Assembly (NCBI GenBank): GCA_030549795.1
Contig: JAUQQO010000018.1
Coordinates: 62,001 to 126,000 of the forward strand
Direction of reading: 5' to 3'
Source of the DNA: Pseudomonadota bacterium
GTDB taxonomy: Bacteria; Pseudomonadota; Alphaproteobacteria; Geminicoccales; Geminicoccaceae
Length of the DNA stretch: 64,000 bases
Shown: positions 1-8,807 of the stretch, one piece after another
How positions within the stretch are numbered: the first letter of the stretch is position 1
Layout: each line of letters begins with the position of its first letter
The notes under the pieces: model-generated
The model's database searches: none
Seen by the model: the letters and a program-made list of their open reading frames with translations, nothing else
Told to the model about the DNA's origin: nothing
Position numbers and translations under genes: made by a program

Positions 1-652
1 CGCGGCCGAAGGTCGGTTTCAAGCCGACGATCCCCGTAAACGCCGCCGGGATGCGGATCGAGCCGCCACCGTCGGAGCCCTGGTGCAGGGCCCCCATGCC
101 GAGCGCGGCGGCGACCGCTGCTCCACCCGAAGAACCGCCCGCTGTGCGGGAGAGGTCCCAAGGGTTGCGGGCGATCTGGCCGAGCGGATTGTCGGTGACA
201 CCCTTCCAGCCGAACTCGGGGGTGGTGGTCTTGCCCAAGAGCACCGCCCCGGCCTCCCGCAGGCGGGCGACAGCGGGAGCATCCTCGCTGTCGGGAGCGG
301 CTCCTTCGGTGGTGCGGCTGCCGCGGCGGGTGACCGAACCGCGCTGGAGCGTGAGATCCTTCACCGTTGCCGGAACGCCGTCGAGCGGCCCCATGGGACA
401 GCCGCGCTGCCAGCGTTCTTCTGACGCGCGGGCGCTTGCGAGCGCTCCTTCCTCGTCGACCCAGGCGAAGGCGCCCACCTGGGGATCGAAGCGGTGGATG
501 CGCGCAAGACAGGCTTGGGTGACCTCAACAGGGGAAAGCGTTCGGCGTCGAAACGCGCAGAGCAGTTCGCAGGCGGACCAGAGTGCAGGATCGCTCAAAG
601 GCAAGGGACTGGGCTCCAGGCTGTGCTCGTCGCCAGCGCCCAACGGTAGCAC
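1..652 (-). CDS. Amidase signature family protein, 5' part (3' end beyond window)
   Basis: The reverse strand encodes an amidase-signature enzyme that runs off the left edge, so only about the first 217 residues are visible. The Ser-cisSer-Lys triad can be placed: the Lys in VPATVKDL, the cis-Ser in the glycine-rich stretch TAGGSSGGAAVAAAL, and the nucleophile region GSDGGGSIRIPAAFTG followed by IVGLKPTFGR. Family members hydrolyse amide bonds; the group includes GatA, acetamidases and aryl-acylamidases, and the substrate cannot be fixed here. I chose the GTG at 652 because an in-frame TGA lies six codons upstream. No strong ribosome binding site is seen, so the start is approximate. It is transcribed away from the next gene. 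Confidence 0.88.
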   Translation of the reverse strand, partial: MLPLGAGDEHSLEPSPLPLSDPALWSACELLCAFRRRTLSPVEVTQACLARIHRFDPQVGAFAWVDEEGALASARASEERWQRGCPMGPLDGVPATVKDLTLQRGSVTRRGSRTTEGAAPDSEDAPAVARLREAGAVLLGKTTTPEFGWKGVTDNPLGQIARNPWDLSRTAGGSSGGAAVAAALGMGALHQGSDGGGSIRIPAAFTGIVGLKPTFGR

Positions 653-774
653 CTGAGGCCGAGAAGGAGGTCAGGCGCTGCGGGCACGCGACGGCGTTAA
701 CGATAGCGCAAGGAAAAGATGGTGAAATGGGGCGAGGGCCGGATCGGCCGGCCCGTGCGATCGGAGTGGCTCCG

Positions 775-1092
775 ATGGCCCAAATCCTCGCTTGGATGGC
801 GCTTTGCACTTTCTTCCTCGGCGCGCAGGCAGCGGCTCAACCCGCCGCGCCGTTCGCCCGCATCCTCTGCCACGACTACAAGGAAATCGCCCGCGAGCTC
901 AAAAGCCGCTACGAAGAGGTCCCGGTCTCACTCGGGTTGCAAAGCAACGGCCATCTCGTGCAAGTCTTCGCTTCGCCGAGAACGGGTAGCTGGACGATCC
1001 TAAGCGTAGCTCCCGACGGCACCGGCTGCGTGCTCGCAGCCGGCCAGAGGTGGGAGATCTTGCCCATACCCTCGATCGACCCACCTGCCTGA
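775..1092 (+). CDS. Small secreted protein of unknown function
   Basis: This is a 105-residue protein that I do not recognise by name. Residues 1-22 (MAQILAWMALCTFFLGAQAAAQ) form a hydrophobic stretch ending in an AQAAAQ-type signal peptidase I site, so export to the periplasm is likely. The mature part has two cysteines (ILCHDY and GTGCVL), which could form a disulfide. The ATG at 775 has GGAG eight bases upstream. An in-frame ATG at 727, preceded by AAGGAAAAG, would add 16 residues with a basic n-region and is a real alternative. The gene stands alone, divergent from the amidase. Confidence 0.6.
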   Translation: MAQILAWMALCTFFLGAQAAAQPAAPFARILCHDYKEIARELKSRYEEVPVSLGLQSNGHLVQVFASPRTGSWTILSVAPDGTGCVLAAGQRWEILPIPSIDPPA

Positions 1093-1576
1093 GGGGTGAT
1101 ATTGAAGCCGCGCTGCGATCTTCCCGTTGCGCGTGAAAACGCCCGTGCCGCGGCCACAAGCCTGGGCAGGCCGGGAACCACTGACCACAAGCGCGCCCGC
1201 CAGCAAGCGCGCGGGGCATGATGATGGATGATTGGGCGGCACCGGCTCGTGCCGGGCCCGAACCGAGGTCCCACAACCGCGCGAAGAATGTCCGCCCTTG
1301 CGCGCCATCCCTCGCGTGTCTGGTTTATTGCTCTCGACGGCTGCCGGCGGGCGGTCGCGCCTTCTGTGAGCGTCGCGCAAAAGCGCCTTTCCCCAAGCCT
1401 CTGAGCCGAAGCTGGAACACGCCGAGTCCCTTAGCGAGCGCCCCATCTTCCCTTTGCCGCCGCGCGAGGGCTAAGAAGTTTTGGCGTCGGGGAATGCGCG
1501 AAAAACGCCTGTGCGGGACGCGCGCCGCCGCTAGCGAAGGCGCGAACAGCCGCACACGGAGGCTGGACGAGGCGCG
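1093..1576. other. Intergenic stretch with no supported gene
   Basis: About 480 bases separate the small secreted protein from the biotin-ligase-like gene. Open frames here have low-complexity Arg/Ala/Ser-rich translations and no family motif. Short GC-rich inverted repeats occur, for example CCGGC-tcgt-GCCGG near 1240, but none has a T-tract. Promoters for the downstream FDH island probably lie here, though no clear -35/-10 pair is visible. Confidence 0.5.
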
Positions 1577-2278
1577 ATGCCGCTTCCTGTATTGCCCAGC
1601 GTCTATTCGCTCGTCGTGACGGGATCCGATCCCTTCGCGCGGGCCAAGGCGCAGGCATGCGAACGGGTCGAGGACGGGCTGCTCGTCCTCGCCGACCGCG
1701 CCGATCGCCTCCTGCTCGCACTTCTTCTTGAACCCGATCGACCCCGCAGCTCGAGCCTGCTCGTGTTCTATGCCCACGCCAATGCCGTGGGGGATGCGCT
1801 GGCCGCACTCCTGCCGCCGCTTCTGCCCGTGACCTTCGGCTGGCCGGCATCCGTGCTCGTCGACGGTGCGAATGTCGGCCGGCTGCGCCTTGCGATCGCC
1901 GATTGCGGCGGGAGCGAGGTTCCCCCCTGGCTCGTGCTCGGGATCGAGCTCGAGCTCGCCGGTGGCCCCGGGGAGCCGGGCGAGCGTCCAGAGCAAGCTG
2001 GGCTTGCCGAACTCGGTGCGCTCGATCTCGATCCCGCGAGACTAACCGAAGCCTGGAGCCGGCACTTCCTCACCTGGCTTGAGCGTTTCGAACGCGAGGG
2101 CTTTGAGCCGGTGCGGCTGGTCTGGAACGCCCGCTGTCACGATCGCGGTCGGCGCATCGAACTCCACCTCGGCGGGCAGATCTACACGGGCGCCGTGGTC
2201 GGCCTGGATGGTGAAGGGGCGCTGCGGATCGGTGCGGGGCGCGTTCCGCTCGAGGCCGCTTTAGCGGAGCTGGCATGA
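1577..2278 (+). CDS. Biotin/lipoate ligase-fold protein (DUF4444-type)
   Basis: This 233-residue protein resembles the biotin/lipoate A/B protein ligase fold. The stretch FGWPASVLVDGANVGRLRLAIA at about residues 85-106 matches the place where BirA-type ligases carry KWPNDVLV, and the C-terminal segment IYTGAVVGLDGEGALRI looks like the small C-terminal domain of such enzymes. The catalytic Lys of the KWPND motif is Gly here, and no GRGR-type biotinoyl-AMP loop is visible, so ligase activity is doubtful. It opens the FDH island, ahead of DUF6352 and DUF6494. From memory, such proteins recur beside these genes in alphaproteobacteria. Start ATG 1577 follows a GACGAGGCG box. Confidence 0.65.
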   Translation: MPLPVLPSVYSLVVTGSDPFARAKAQACERVEDGLLVLADRADRLLLALLLEPDRPRSSSLLVFYAHANAVGDALAALLPPLLPVTFGWPASVLVDGANVGRLRLAIADCGGSEVPPWLVLGIELELAGGPGEPGERPEQAGLAELGALDLDPARLTEAWSRHFLTWLERFEREGFEPVRLVWNARCHDRGRRIELHLGGQIYTGAVVGLDGEGALRIGAGRVPLEAALAELA

Positions 2279-2498
2279 GCACGCCGAAGCTTGAGCTGGC
2301 GCGCGCGAGGAGGCGGCGTAAGCGGTGCGGGACCGGACGCGAGCCACGCGTAGGTGAGCAAAAGCCGGCTGTGCGCGGCGGTGAGCTCGGGCGGGCCGTG
2401 CGGTCGAGCCCGCTGTGCGCACAAGGAGACGGTCAAACGGGCGCGTGCTGCTGTTTCGATCTTCGGTAAAGTGAATGCACAGCGGTGGCGCTTTGCTG

Positions 2499-3509
2499 AT
2501 GCGCGATTTTTGGCCGAGTTCGGGCTGGCATTTGCTCGCGCGCGACGAAGCCGGCCGCCATCGGGTCACGGACGCCTTTCTCGCTGCATGGTTGCAGCGG
2601 CCAGAGCTCGTGCCGCCTGAAGATGCGTGCGCGGCCGAGCGGGCGCTCTATGGGGCGCTTCTCGAGCAGCCGCGGCGGCCGATCACACCGGTTGCGCTGC
2701 TTGCCATTCGGGATCCGGACGCACGCGAGAACTGGGAAGTCTTTACCGCCTTTCGCGACCATTTGCTCGCTCATCCCACGCTTGAGGATGCCTATCTCGC
2801 CGCCTTCGTCGAAGGGACGCGCTTGCCCGCGCTCTTCTTCGATCAGCTCGTGCACGCGCTCATGCGCGGCATCCTCGATGGCTGTGCGGATCCGTTCCGG
2901 CTGCGCGCCGCCGAGTGCCTGTTTCGCGAGCAACGGGCGATGGTGCAGGAGGGCGCGGTGCTCTTGGCCGATGCCGCCACGGTGGAGTTCCACGCGCGCA
3001 CGGGCGGGCTCGGCCGCATCGGGGCGTTGTTGCGCGAGGCGGGGGCACCCTTGCGCTCTGTCGAACTCGAAGTCCTGCGCCCGGAGAACGCCGAGAGCTA
3101 TTGGGAGCGCAGCGAACGCTTCGACTTTGTGCTCGATCTCACCTTCGCACGCGCGGGACTGGATGCGCTCTGCCGCGTGCTTGAGGCCTGGATCGCCCAT
3201 ATGCTGGGCGTGGCCACCCGGATTGCACCCGTTCAGCGCATCCGCGACGAGCGCTGGTCGTGGCACGTGGGGTTGGATGCGGAGGCGAACGCGATTTTGA
3301 ACGAGCTCTGGGAGGGTCGCGAGGTCGAGGAGGAGCGCTTGGCCCGCTTGTTGGCCCTGTTCCGGCTCGAGTTCCGCGATCCGAGCGTGGTGGTGCCGGC
3401 CCTGCGCGGCAAACCGGTCTATCTCGCTCTGGCCATGGACGGGCGCGGTCGCGTACGCTTGAAACCGCAGAACCTGCTCGTCAATCTGCCGCTCGCCGAA
3501 GCAGGCTGA
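2499..3509 (+). CDS. DUF6352 family protein
   Basis: This 336-residue soluble protein begins MRDFWPSSGWHLLARDEAG, the usual opening of the DUF6352 family found beside formate dehydrogenase genes in alphaproteobacteria. Its biochemical role is unknown. No signal peptide, membrane helix or metal-binding cysteine cluster is visible. An in-frame ATG at 2475 would add eight residues (MHSGGALL); I prefer 2499 because it matches the family N terminus. It is followed 24 bases later by DUF6494, which has a good ribosome binding site, so the two are probably co-transcribed. Confidence 0.75.
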   Translation: MRDFWPSSGWHLLARDEAGRHRVTDAFLAAWLQRPELVPPEDACAAERALYGALLEQPRRPITPVALLAIRDPDARENWEVFTAFRDHLLAHPTLEDAYLAAFVEGTRLPALFFDQLVHALMRGILDGCADPFRLRAAECLFREQRAMVQEGAVLLADAATVEFHARTGGLGRIGALLREAGAPLRSVELEVLRPENAESYWERSERFDFVLDLTFARAGLDALCRVLEAWIAHMLGVATRIAPVQRIRDERWSWHVGLDAEANAILNELWEGREVEEERLARLLALFRLEFRDPSVVVPALRGKPVYLALAMDGRGRVRLKPQNLLVNLPLAEAG

Positions 3510-3533
3510 GGAAGCCTTCGCAGGAGGTCCACC

Positions 3534-3740
3534 GTGGACGAAGACATCTTCAATATGAGCGTTCGCAAGTTCCTCAAGAAAGTCGGGGTGACCGGCCAGC
3601 GCGAGATCGAGCAGGCGGTGCGCAAGGCGATCGAAGAAGGGCGGCTTAAGGGCGAGGAGACGATCGGGGCGAAAGTGCGCCTCGAGATCCCGCAAGTCGG
3701 CCTCGATCTCGTGATCGACGGCGCGATCGAGCTCAAATGA
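3534..3740 (+). CDS. DUF6494 family small protein
   Basis: This 68-residue protein (MDEDIFNMSVRKFLKKVGVT...) matches the DUF6494 family. It is charged and soluble and holds an Arg/Lys/Glu-rich helix, REIEQAVRKAIEEGRLKGEE, at residues 23-42. The function is unknown. The start is a GTG at 3534 preceded by the strong box AGGAGG six bases upstream. Its stop overlaps the next gene's start (ATGA at 3737-3740), which suggests translational coupling in the FDH island. Confidence 0.8.
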   Translation: MDEDIFNMSVRKFLKKVGVTGQREIEQAVRKAIEEGRLKGEETIGAKVRLEIPQVGLDLVIDGAIELK

Positions 3741-4045
3741 AAAGCGGTGCGGGAAAGCGGGTGAGTACGCTCGAGCTCACCGGGCGGGGGATCGCGTTAA
3801 TGTTGGCCGTGGGTTGCTTCGCTGCGATCGCATGGTCGCTGCGCGAGGCGCCCGAGACGCCGAGCCGACCCCAGTCGCTCGTCGGCGCCTCGCAGGCCGA
3901 TCTCGTGCGGCCGGCACCCGCCCCTGCCGCGCGCGAGGCCTGCCTTGCGCAAAAGGAGGCCGAGATCGCCGCGCTGCGGGCCCAGGGCGAAAACGCCGAG
4001 CGCCGCATGCGCATCCGTCAGATCGAAGCCCGCCCCTGCGAGTGA
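3737..4045 (+). CDS. Small single-pass membrane protein
   Basis: This 102-residue protein has one transmembrane segment at about residues 15-33 (GRGIALMLAVGCFAAIAWSL). A proline/alanine-rich linker follows, then a charged C-terminal helix (residues 70-100) with coiled-coil character. I do not recognise a named family. It overlaps the DUF6494 stop by four bases and lies 33 bases before the SDR gene, so it belongs to the same transcription unit. A scaffold role at the membrane is possible but not shown. Confidence 0.65.
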   Translation: MKSGAGKRVSTLELTGRGIALMLAVGCFAAIAWSLREAPETPSRPQSLVGASQADLVRPAPAPAAREACLAQKEAEIAALRAQGENAERRMRIRQIEARPCE

Positions 4046-4078
4046 TGCGCCAAAGCGGGTAAGCGAAGAGGAAGAGCC

Positions 4079-4753
4079 ATGCCGAGCGTGCTCGTCACCG
4101 GAGCCTCGCGCGGGATCGGAAAGGCGCTCGCGGCGCGGTTCGCGCGTGCGGGGTGGAAGGTTTTCGCCTGTGCCCGCCGCCCCGAAACGATCGCGCTCTC
4201 TTCAGCCAACCTCGAACGCTACGCCTTGGACGTGGCCGATCCTGCATCCATCGCGCGGCTCGCCCACGATTTGCGCGGACACCCGCTCGATGTGCTGATC
4301 AACAATGCCGGCATCTACGGGCCGCGCGAGATCAGGCTCGGTTCGATCGACTACGAGGCTTTCCGCGCGGTCCTCGAGGTCAACACGCTCGGCCCGGTGC
4401 GGGTCAGCGAAGCGCTGCTTGCGAACTTGCGCGCCGGTGAACGCAAGACCATCGTCACCCTGTCCTCGATCATGGGGTCGATCGCGCTCACCACGAGTCC
4501 CGGCGGGCTCATCTACCGCACCTCCAAGGCGGCGGTGAACATGGCCATGCGCGCACTCGCGATGGAGCTGGCAAGCGAGGGGTTCACCATCGTGCTCGTC
4601 CATCCGGGTTGGGTGCGCACCGATATGGGCGGGCCCAACGCCACGCTCGCGGTAGACGAGAGCGCGGAAGATCTCTTTCGCCTGATCGAGCGGCTGCGGC
4701 CGTCCGCCAACGGCCGCTTCTTCGCCCACGACGGCAGCGAGCTGCCATGGTAG
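4079..4753 (+). CDS. SDR family NAD(P)-dependent oxidoreductase
   Basis: This is a 224-residue classical short-chain dehydrogenase. The Rossmann motif TGASRGIGKAL lies at residues 6-16, NNAG at about 75-78, the catalytic Ser in VTLSSIMGS and the active-site pair in YRTSKAAVNMAM. The length fits the C-factor-like subgroup. The substrate is unknown. It is the last plus-strand gene before the convergent polyferredoxin gene, with 25 bases between the stops and no clear terminator hairpin. Confidence 0.88.
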   Translation: MPSVLVTGASRGIGKALAARFARAGWKVFACARRPETIALSSANLERYALDVADPASIARLAHDLRGHPLDVLINNAGIYGPREIRLGSIDYEAFRAVLEVNTLGPVRVSEALLANLRAGERKTIVTLSSIMGSIALTTSPGGLIYRTSKAAVNMAMRALAMELASEGFTIVLVHPGWVRTDMGGPNATLAVDESAEDLFRLIERLRPSANGRFFAHDGSELPW

Positions 4754-4778
4754 GCCATGGCGCTCAAAGCCTGCTCTA

Positions 4779-6818
4779 TTAGTTCGTCTTGGGCTCCGTG
4801 CCGCTCTCGCCAGCCTGCTCGCGCTCGCGCAGATAGTCTTCGGTCGTGCGCGGCCGGCGCGGTTCACCATAGGCAAAGGGTCGCGGTCCGCGCTCGAACT
4901 CCACGATCACCCGGCAGTCCTCGCACATCCGCAGTCGTTCGATTTGATCGGGTGTCTTGAACATCCAGTGGGTGCCGGCGAGCTTTTGAACGATGCGCTC
5001 GATGGAGCTCTTGGTGCCGAAGGGCTTACCGCAGCGCACACAGCGCGCCGGTTCTTCTTCTTTAAGTGTGATGAACTCGCGCGCACTCGGTTCGAAGCAG
5101 GCGCGCGCTTCCAGACGGATGACCTTCTCGGGGCAGGTGTTCTTGCACAGCCCGCACTGCACGCACGCCTCTTCTTTAAAGCGCAACATCGGCCGGTCGG
5201 GGTCGGCGGCGAGCGCGCCGGTCGGGCAGGCACCGACGCAGCTGTGACAGAGCGTGCAGCCCTCGACGTCGACCACCACCCTTCCCAGGGGAGCGCCCTC
5301 CGGCAGCGGCACCACCGCCGCCGGGGCCGGGGCGAGCTCGTGCAGCCGCTCGAGGACGAGTCGCAAGAGACTGCGTTTGCCGCCCATGGCGAGCAGATCG
5401 CGGTGCGCGAGCGGGGCAACGGGCGCGGCGCGCCAGAGCGTCTCTTCGACGAGGTCCGGATCATCCGTCGCGAGCACGGTAAGCCGCTCGGCGCCGTAGC
5501 CGAGGCCTTCGAGCAATGCCTCCAGCTGCGCGAGGCTGGCGCGCAGACCCGAAAGCTCGGGTTCCTTGCGCGGCGGCAGCAGCACCACCATGCGGCTCGC
5601 GCCGAGCGCAAAGGGGGCGGCGAGCAGCTCGAGGCCGAGCTGCCCGAGTTCGGTTACCGCAAAGGGCAAGGTCTGCGCGGGCAACCCGCGCCCGAACCGC
5701 GCGATCGCCGAGACGATCTCTTCCCCATGGCGGAGTTCGTAGACGAAGAGCTGCGCGTTGCGGCCGCCAGCCTCGTGGTAGGTGCGCAAGAGCACCCGCA
5801 GCCGTTCGAGCAGTGTCGTAGGCGGCGGGGCGGCGTAGGTGGCAGCACCGGTGGGACAGAGCCCGGCGCAGGAGCCACAGCCCGCGCACACGAAGGGATC
5901 GATGGCGACGTGATCGCCGGCGGGGGTGATCGCACCGGTGGGGCAGTGATCGAGACAACGGGTGCAACCCACCCGCCGTGAGCGCGAATGCGCGCACAAA
6001 TCGGCCGTGAAGGTGACGTAGCGGGGTTTTTCGAACTCGCCCACCAGGGCCGTGAGCTCGAAGAGCGCGCGCTCGAGCGCGAGCGGATCGCGCGGGTCGA
6101 CGCGCCGGTATCCGTCGCGTTTCTCCGCAGCCGAAAGGAGCGCTGCCCCGCCCGAGAGATCGAGCACGAGGTCGGTTTCGATCTCGGTTGTGGAGGCGGG
6201 CTCGGCGAAGCGCAGCCGATCGCGTGATGAGGGAAGGACGACCGCAGCGTCTTCCACTGCCGCTACGAAAGCACCGAGATGCCCGCTCAACCGGGTGATC
6301 CGACCGCGCAAGATGGGAAAGCGCACGACAGAGGGCGGAAGAGCGTCGGCGGGATTCTTCAACAGAAGCGTGGGTGCGAGCCGGCCCGCGAGCCGCTCGG
6401 CGGCGGCGAGCGCCGTCGCGCCGGCACCGTAGACGAGGACTCGGCCCGAGGAGCGCAACTCGAGGGCCGGGACGGGTGGCGCGGTGACCGTGGCTTCCGC
6501 CAACAAGGCCGCGATCTTGGGTCCGGCCTGGGCTCCTTCGACCGACCATCCGGCGCGCTCGCGGATGTTCGCGAAGAGGATGCGCTCTGCCGCCTCGCCC
6601 GCGGTTTCGGAGAACAGCGCCGCTTCTTGGGTACAGGCGATGAGAAGCGGTTCCGGATCGCGAGCGAGCGCCCGCACGCGCTCGAGCTCGGCGCGGCACA
6701 GGCGCTCGCTAGGCCTTAACGCGTCCTGCGCGCCTAAGGCCTTGGCGAGGGCTCCCACATCGAGCGGCAGCGTTCCCTCGCAGGTACAAAGAAGGCAACG
6801 TCGGCCAGCGAACCGCAT
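4779..6818 (-). CDS. FDH-linked polyferredoxin, 4Fe-4S binding protein
   Basis: This 679-residue protein has several ferredoxin-type cysteine motifs: CTRCLDHCPTGAI at about 285-297, CAGCGSCAGLCPTGA at about 309-323, CTLCHSCVGACPTGAL at about 519-534 and CVQCGLCKNTCPEKVI at about 551-566. A later set (CVRCGKPF, then CEDCR) near the C terminus could bind zinc or another cluster. The N-terminal third contains LCTCEGTL, recalling HdrA-like proteins. It probably moves electrons to or from FDH in the cytoplasm, but the partner is unproven. It diverges from the DUF3305 gene across about 100 bases, which should hold both promoters. Confidence 0.82.
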   Translation of the reverse strand: MRFAGRRCLLCTCEGTLPLDVGALAKALGAQDALRPSERLCRAELERVRALARDPEPLLIACTQEAALFSETAGEAAERILFANIRERAGWSVEGAQAGPKIAALLAEATVTAPPVPALELRSSGRVLVYGAGATALAAAERLAGRLAPTLLLKNPADALPPSVVRFPILRGRITRLSGHLGAFVAAVEDAAVVLPSSRDRLRFAEPASTTEIETDLVLDLSGGAALLSAAEKRDGYRRVDPRDPLALERALFELTALVGEFEKPRYVTFTADLCAHSRSRRVGCTRCLDHCPTGAITPAGDHVAIDPFVCAGCGSCAGLCPTGAATYAAPPPTTLLERLRVLLRTYHEAGGRNAQLFVYELRHGEEIVSAIARFGRGLPAQTLPFAVTELGQLGLELLAAPFALGASRMVVLLPPRKEPELSGLRASLAQLEALLEGLGYGAERLTVLATDDPDLVEETLWRAAPVAPLAHRDLLAMGGKRSLLRLVLERLHELAPAPAAVVPLPEGAPLGRVVVDVEGCTLCHSCVGACPTGALAADPDRPMLRFKEEACVQCGLCKNTCPEKVIRLEARACFEPSAREFITLKEEEPARCVRCGKPFGTKSSIERIVQKLAGTHWMFKTPDQIERLRMCEDCRVIVEFERGPRPFAYGEPRRPRTTEDYLREREQAGESGTEPKTN

Positions 6819-6920
6819 GGGGTTCCTCTCGCGCCCTCCTGGCTCGAGGCCAGGGTCTACCAGAAGCGCACCCGCTTAGGCTACGATCGAAACAGAGGAA
6901 TTCGAGGGAGGGGCGCAGGG

Positions 6921-7445
6921 ATGCAGGCGGCGCGCGCGGTCCTCGAGCTCGGCATCGTGGTCGAGCGGCGGCGCGGGACGACGCGCTGGGCGGATTGGCT
7001 CTGGCGCCCGGTCGAGGTGGTGGTAGGTCTGCCGCAAACCTCCGAGTGGCGGTTGCTCGTCGAAGGCGAGGGCTGGACGCGCTGGCTCGCGGGCACGCTG
7101 GCGCTTGAGCTGCACCGCAAAGAGACGGCGGATTACCGCCTCGCGCTCTCAGCCGAGCCGCCGCAGCTCTACGTGGTCTTGCGGGCGAGCGCAGACGATG
7201 AGCGGCCCTGGCAGCCGTTCTTGGTCACAGCTTCGCCCTTTGAGGCGCAGATCTACGCGGAACCCGGTGACGCCATCGTCGAGGCGGTGCCGATGCCAGA
7301 GCCGGTGATCGCCTTCGTTCAGGACTTCGTCGATCGTCACCACGTCGATGAGCCCTTTTACAAGCGGCGCCGCAAGGCGGCGGATGCACCGCCGGATGCG
7401 GCGAGTGAGTTCGTGGCCCTAGCGCCCGGGGAGCAGAAGTGGTGA
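6921..7445 (+). CDS. DUF3305 domain-containing protein
   Basis: This 174-residue soluble protein carries the DUF3305 pattern: an N-terminal VVERRRGTTRWADWLWRPVEVVVGLP, then a beta-rich middle with QIYAEPGDAIVEAVPMP. The family sits beside FDH genes in alpha- and betaproteobacteria and its function is not established. ATG 6921 follows GGGAGGGGCGCAGGG. Its stop overlaps the start of DUF3306, so the pair is probably made together. Maturation or assembly of FDH is a reasonable guess from context alone. Confidence 0.82.
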   Translation: MQAARAVLELGIVVERRRGTTRWADWLWRPVEVVVGLPQTSEWRLLVEGEGWTRWLAGTLALELHRKETADYRLALSAEPPQLYVVLRASADDERPWQPFLVTASPFEAQIYAEPGDAIVEAVPMPEPVIAFVQDFVDRHHVDEPFYKRRRKAADAPPDAASEFVALAPGEQKW

Positions 7446-8083
7446 GCCGTGGCGTTGAGGATGAGATCGGCTCCTTCCTCGCGCGCTGGTCGCGCCGCAA
7501 GGCAGCGGCGCGGCGCGGCCGCCCGGAGCCGGAGCCGCAGGACGAGCCGAAGCGAGAGGTGGGCGGGCAGGGGGCGGCCGAGCCATCGTTCGAGCGCGCG
7601 GCACCTGCTTCGGAGCGCTTGAAAGAGCGCACGACCCCTGCGCCGAACGAGCCCGCGTTCGACATCGCGAGCTTGCCCGATCCGGACACGCTCGATGCGT
7701 CGAGTGATTTCAGTCAGTTCATGCGCCCGGGCGTTCCGCTCGATCTTCAGCGGCGGGCGCTGCGTCGGCTGTGGCGGATCAATCCGATCATTTCGACCCC
7801 GAGCGAGATCGACGATTACTACATCGTCAACGACTTTTCGGATGCGAGCACGGTGGTCGCCGATCTCAAAACGCTCTATCGGGTCGGACGGGGCATGATC
7901 GCAGCGCTCGAAGAGGAGCGGGAAGGCACGGGAGAGGAAGGTGCGGACGCGGCGGTGGGGGCGGATGCAGAGCCCACCGAGCGCTCAGCGGGAACACCGC
8001 CGATCGCGCAGGAGCGGTCGCAAGAGGCGGTGCAGGCCGAAACATCCATCGAGATCGATCGCGACCTCTTGTCGCGCGCATAA
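7439..8083 (+). CDS. DUF3306 domain-containing protein
   Basis: This 214-residue protein matches DUF3306. The N terminus FLARWSRRKAAARRG is typical, and the core at about residues 78-165 includes SDFSQFMRPGVPLDLQRRALRRLWR and DDYYIVNDFSDAS. The flanks are acidic, proline/alanine-rich and probably disordered. The start is the first of two adjacent GTG codons (7439 or 7442), overlapping the DUF3305 stop. The function is unknown; it is conserved next to DUF3305 and FDH. Confidence 0.82.
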   Translation: MVSRGVEDEIGSFLARWSRRKAAARRGRPEPEPQDEPKREVGGQGAAEPSFERAAPASERLKERTTPAPNEPAFDIASLPDPDTLDASSDFSQFMRPGVPLDLQRRALRRLWRINPIISTPSEIDDYYIVNDFSDASTVVADLKTLYRVGRGMIAALEEEREGTGEEGADAAVGADAEPTERSAGTPPIAQERSQEAVQAETSIEIDRDLLSRA

Positions 8084-8143
8084 GAGCGGCTTAGAGTTGT
8101 GCGAAGTCAGAACGCCCAGGAGCAGGGTCGGGAGGCGAGGTGC

Positions 8144-8755
8144 ATGGGCGCGGTGGGCGAGTGCGAGCGCGGCGTCGCGATCGACGAGGTCGACGCCCTG
8201 CGCGCCGCCACCTATCGTCTGTTGGCACGTTTTTTGGCGTCACCTCCCGATGCTGCGGCGCTTGCGATCGCGGCGCGGTTGGGCGACGAGGAGAGCGAGT
8301 TCGGGCGGGCGCTCGCGCTGTTCGCCAAAGTGGTGCGGGCGACGACCCCCGAGCAGGCGGCCGAAGAGTATCACGAGCTTTTTATCGGGGTTGGGCGGGG
8401 CGAGCTTCTGCCCTACGCCTCCTTCTACCGGACGGGATTTCTTAACGAAAAGCCGCTAGCGGAACTGCGCGACGATCTCGCGCGGCTCGGGGTCGCGCGG
8501 GCTCCGGGCAATCCGGAGCCCGAAGACCATCTCGCGGCGTTGTGCGAGGTGATGGCCGGGCTCATCGAGGGGCGGTTCGGCGGCGGTGAGGTCGGCGAGC
8601 AGAAAGCGTTTTTCGAGCGCCATCTCGAGCCGTGGGCGGGGCGGTTCTTCGCCGACCTCGAGGTGGCGCGGGCGGCGCGGCTCTACCAGCCGCTCGGCAC
8701 CGTCGGGCGGTTGTTCGTGGACATCGAGCGGGCGGGGTTCGCGCTTTTGTCGTAA
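8144..8755 (+). CDS. TorD/DmsD-type molybdoenzyme chaperone
   Basis: This 203-residue all-helical protein fits the TorD family. Diagnostic stretches are ATYRLLARFLASPPD near the N terminus, EYHELFIGVGRGELLPYASFY with the family's conserved central pattern, and PEDHLAALCEVMAGLI. Family members bind the Tat signal or apo-form of molybdoenzymes in the cytoplasm until the cofactor is inserted. The adjacent client is FdhA, which has a Tat leader. I chose ATG 8144 because GGGAGGCGAGG precedes it; an in-frame GTG at 8099 would add 15 poorly conserved residues. Confidence 0.85.
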   Translation: MGAVGECERGVAIDEVDALRAATYRLLARFLASPPDAAALAIAARLGDEESEFGRALALFAKVVRATTPEQAAEEYHELFIGVGRGELLPYASFYRTGFLNEKPLAELRDDLARLGVARAPGNPEPEDHLAALCEVMAGLIEGRFGGGEVGEQKAFFERHLEPWAGRFFADLEVARAARLYQPLGTVGRLFVDIERAGFALLS

Positions 8756-8807
8756 GCGTCGCGTGTAGTGGCGCGAGCGGTTAAACGGAGTGAAAGGAAG
8801 GCGGACG

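Noticed and set aside
1218-1619. A 133-codon frame in the gap before the biotin-ligase-like gene
   Set aside because: The translation is Arg/Ser/Ala-rich without structure or motif, it overlaps the next gene, and it has no ribosome binding site.
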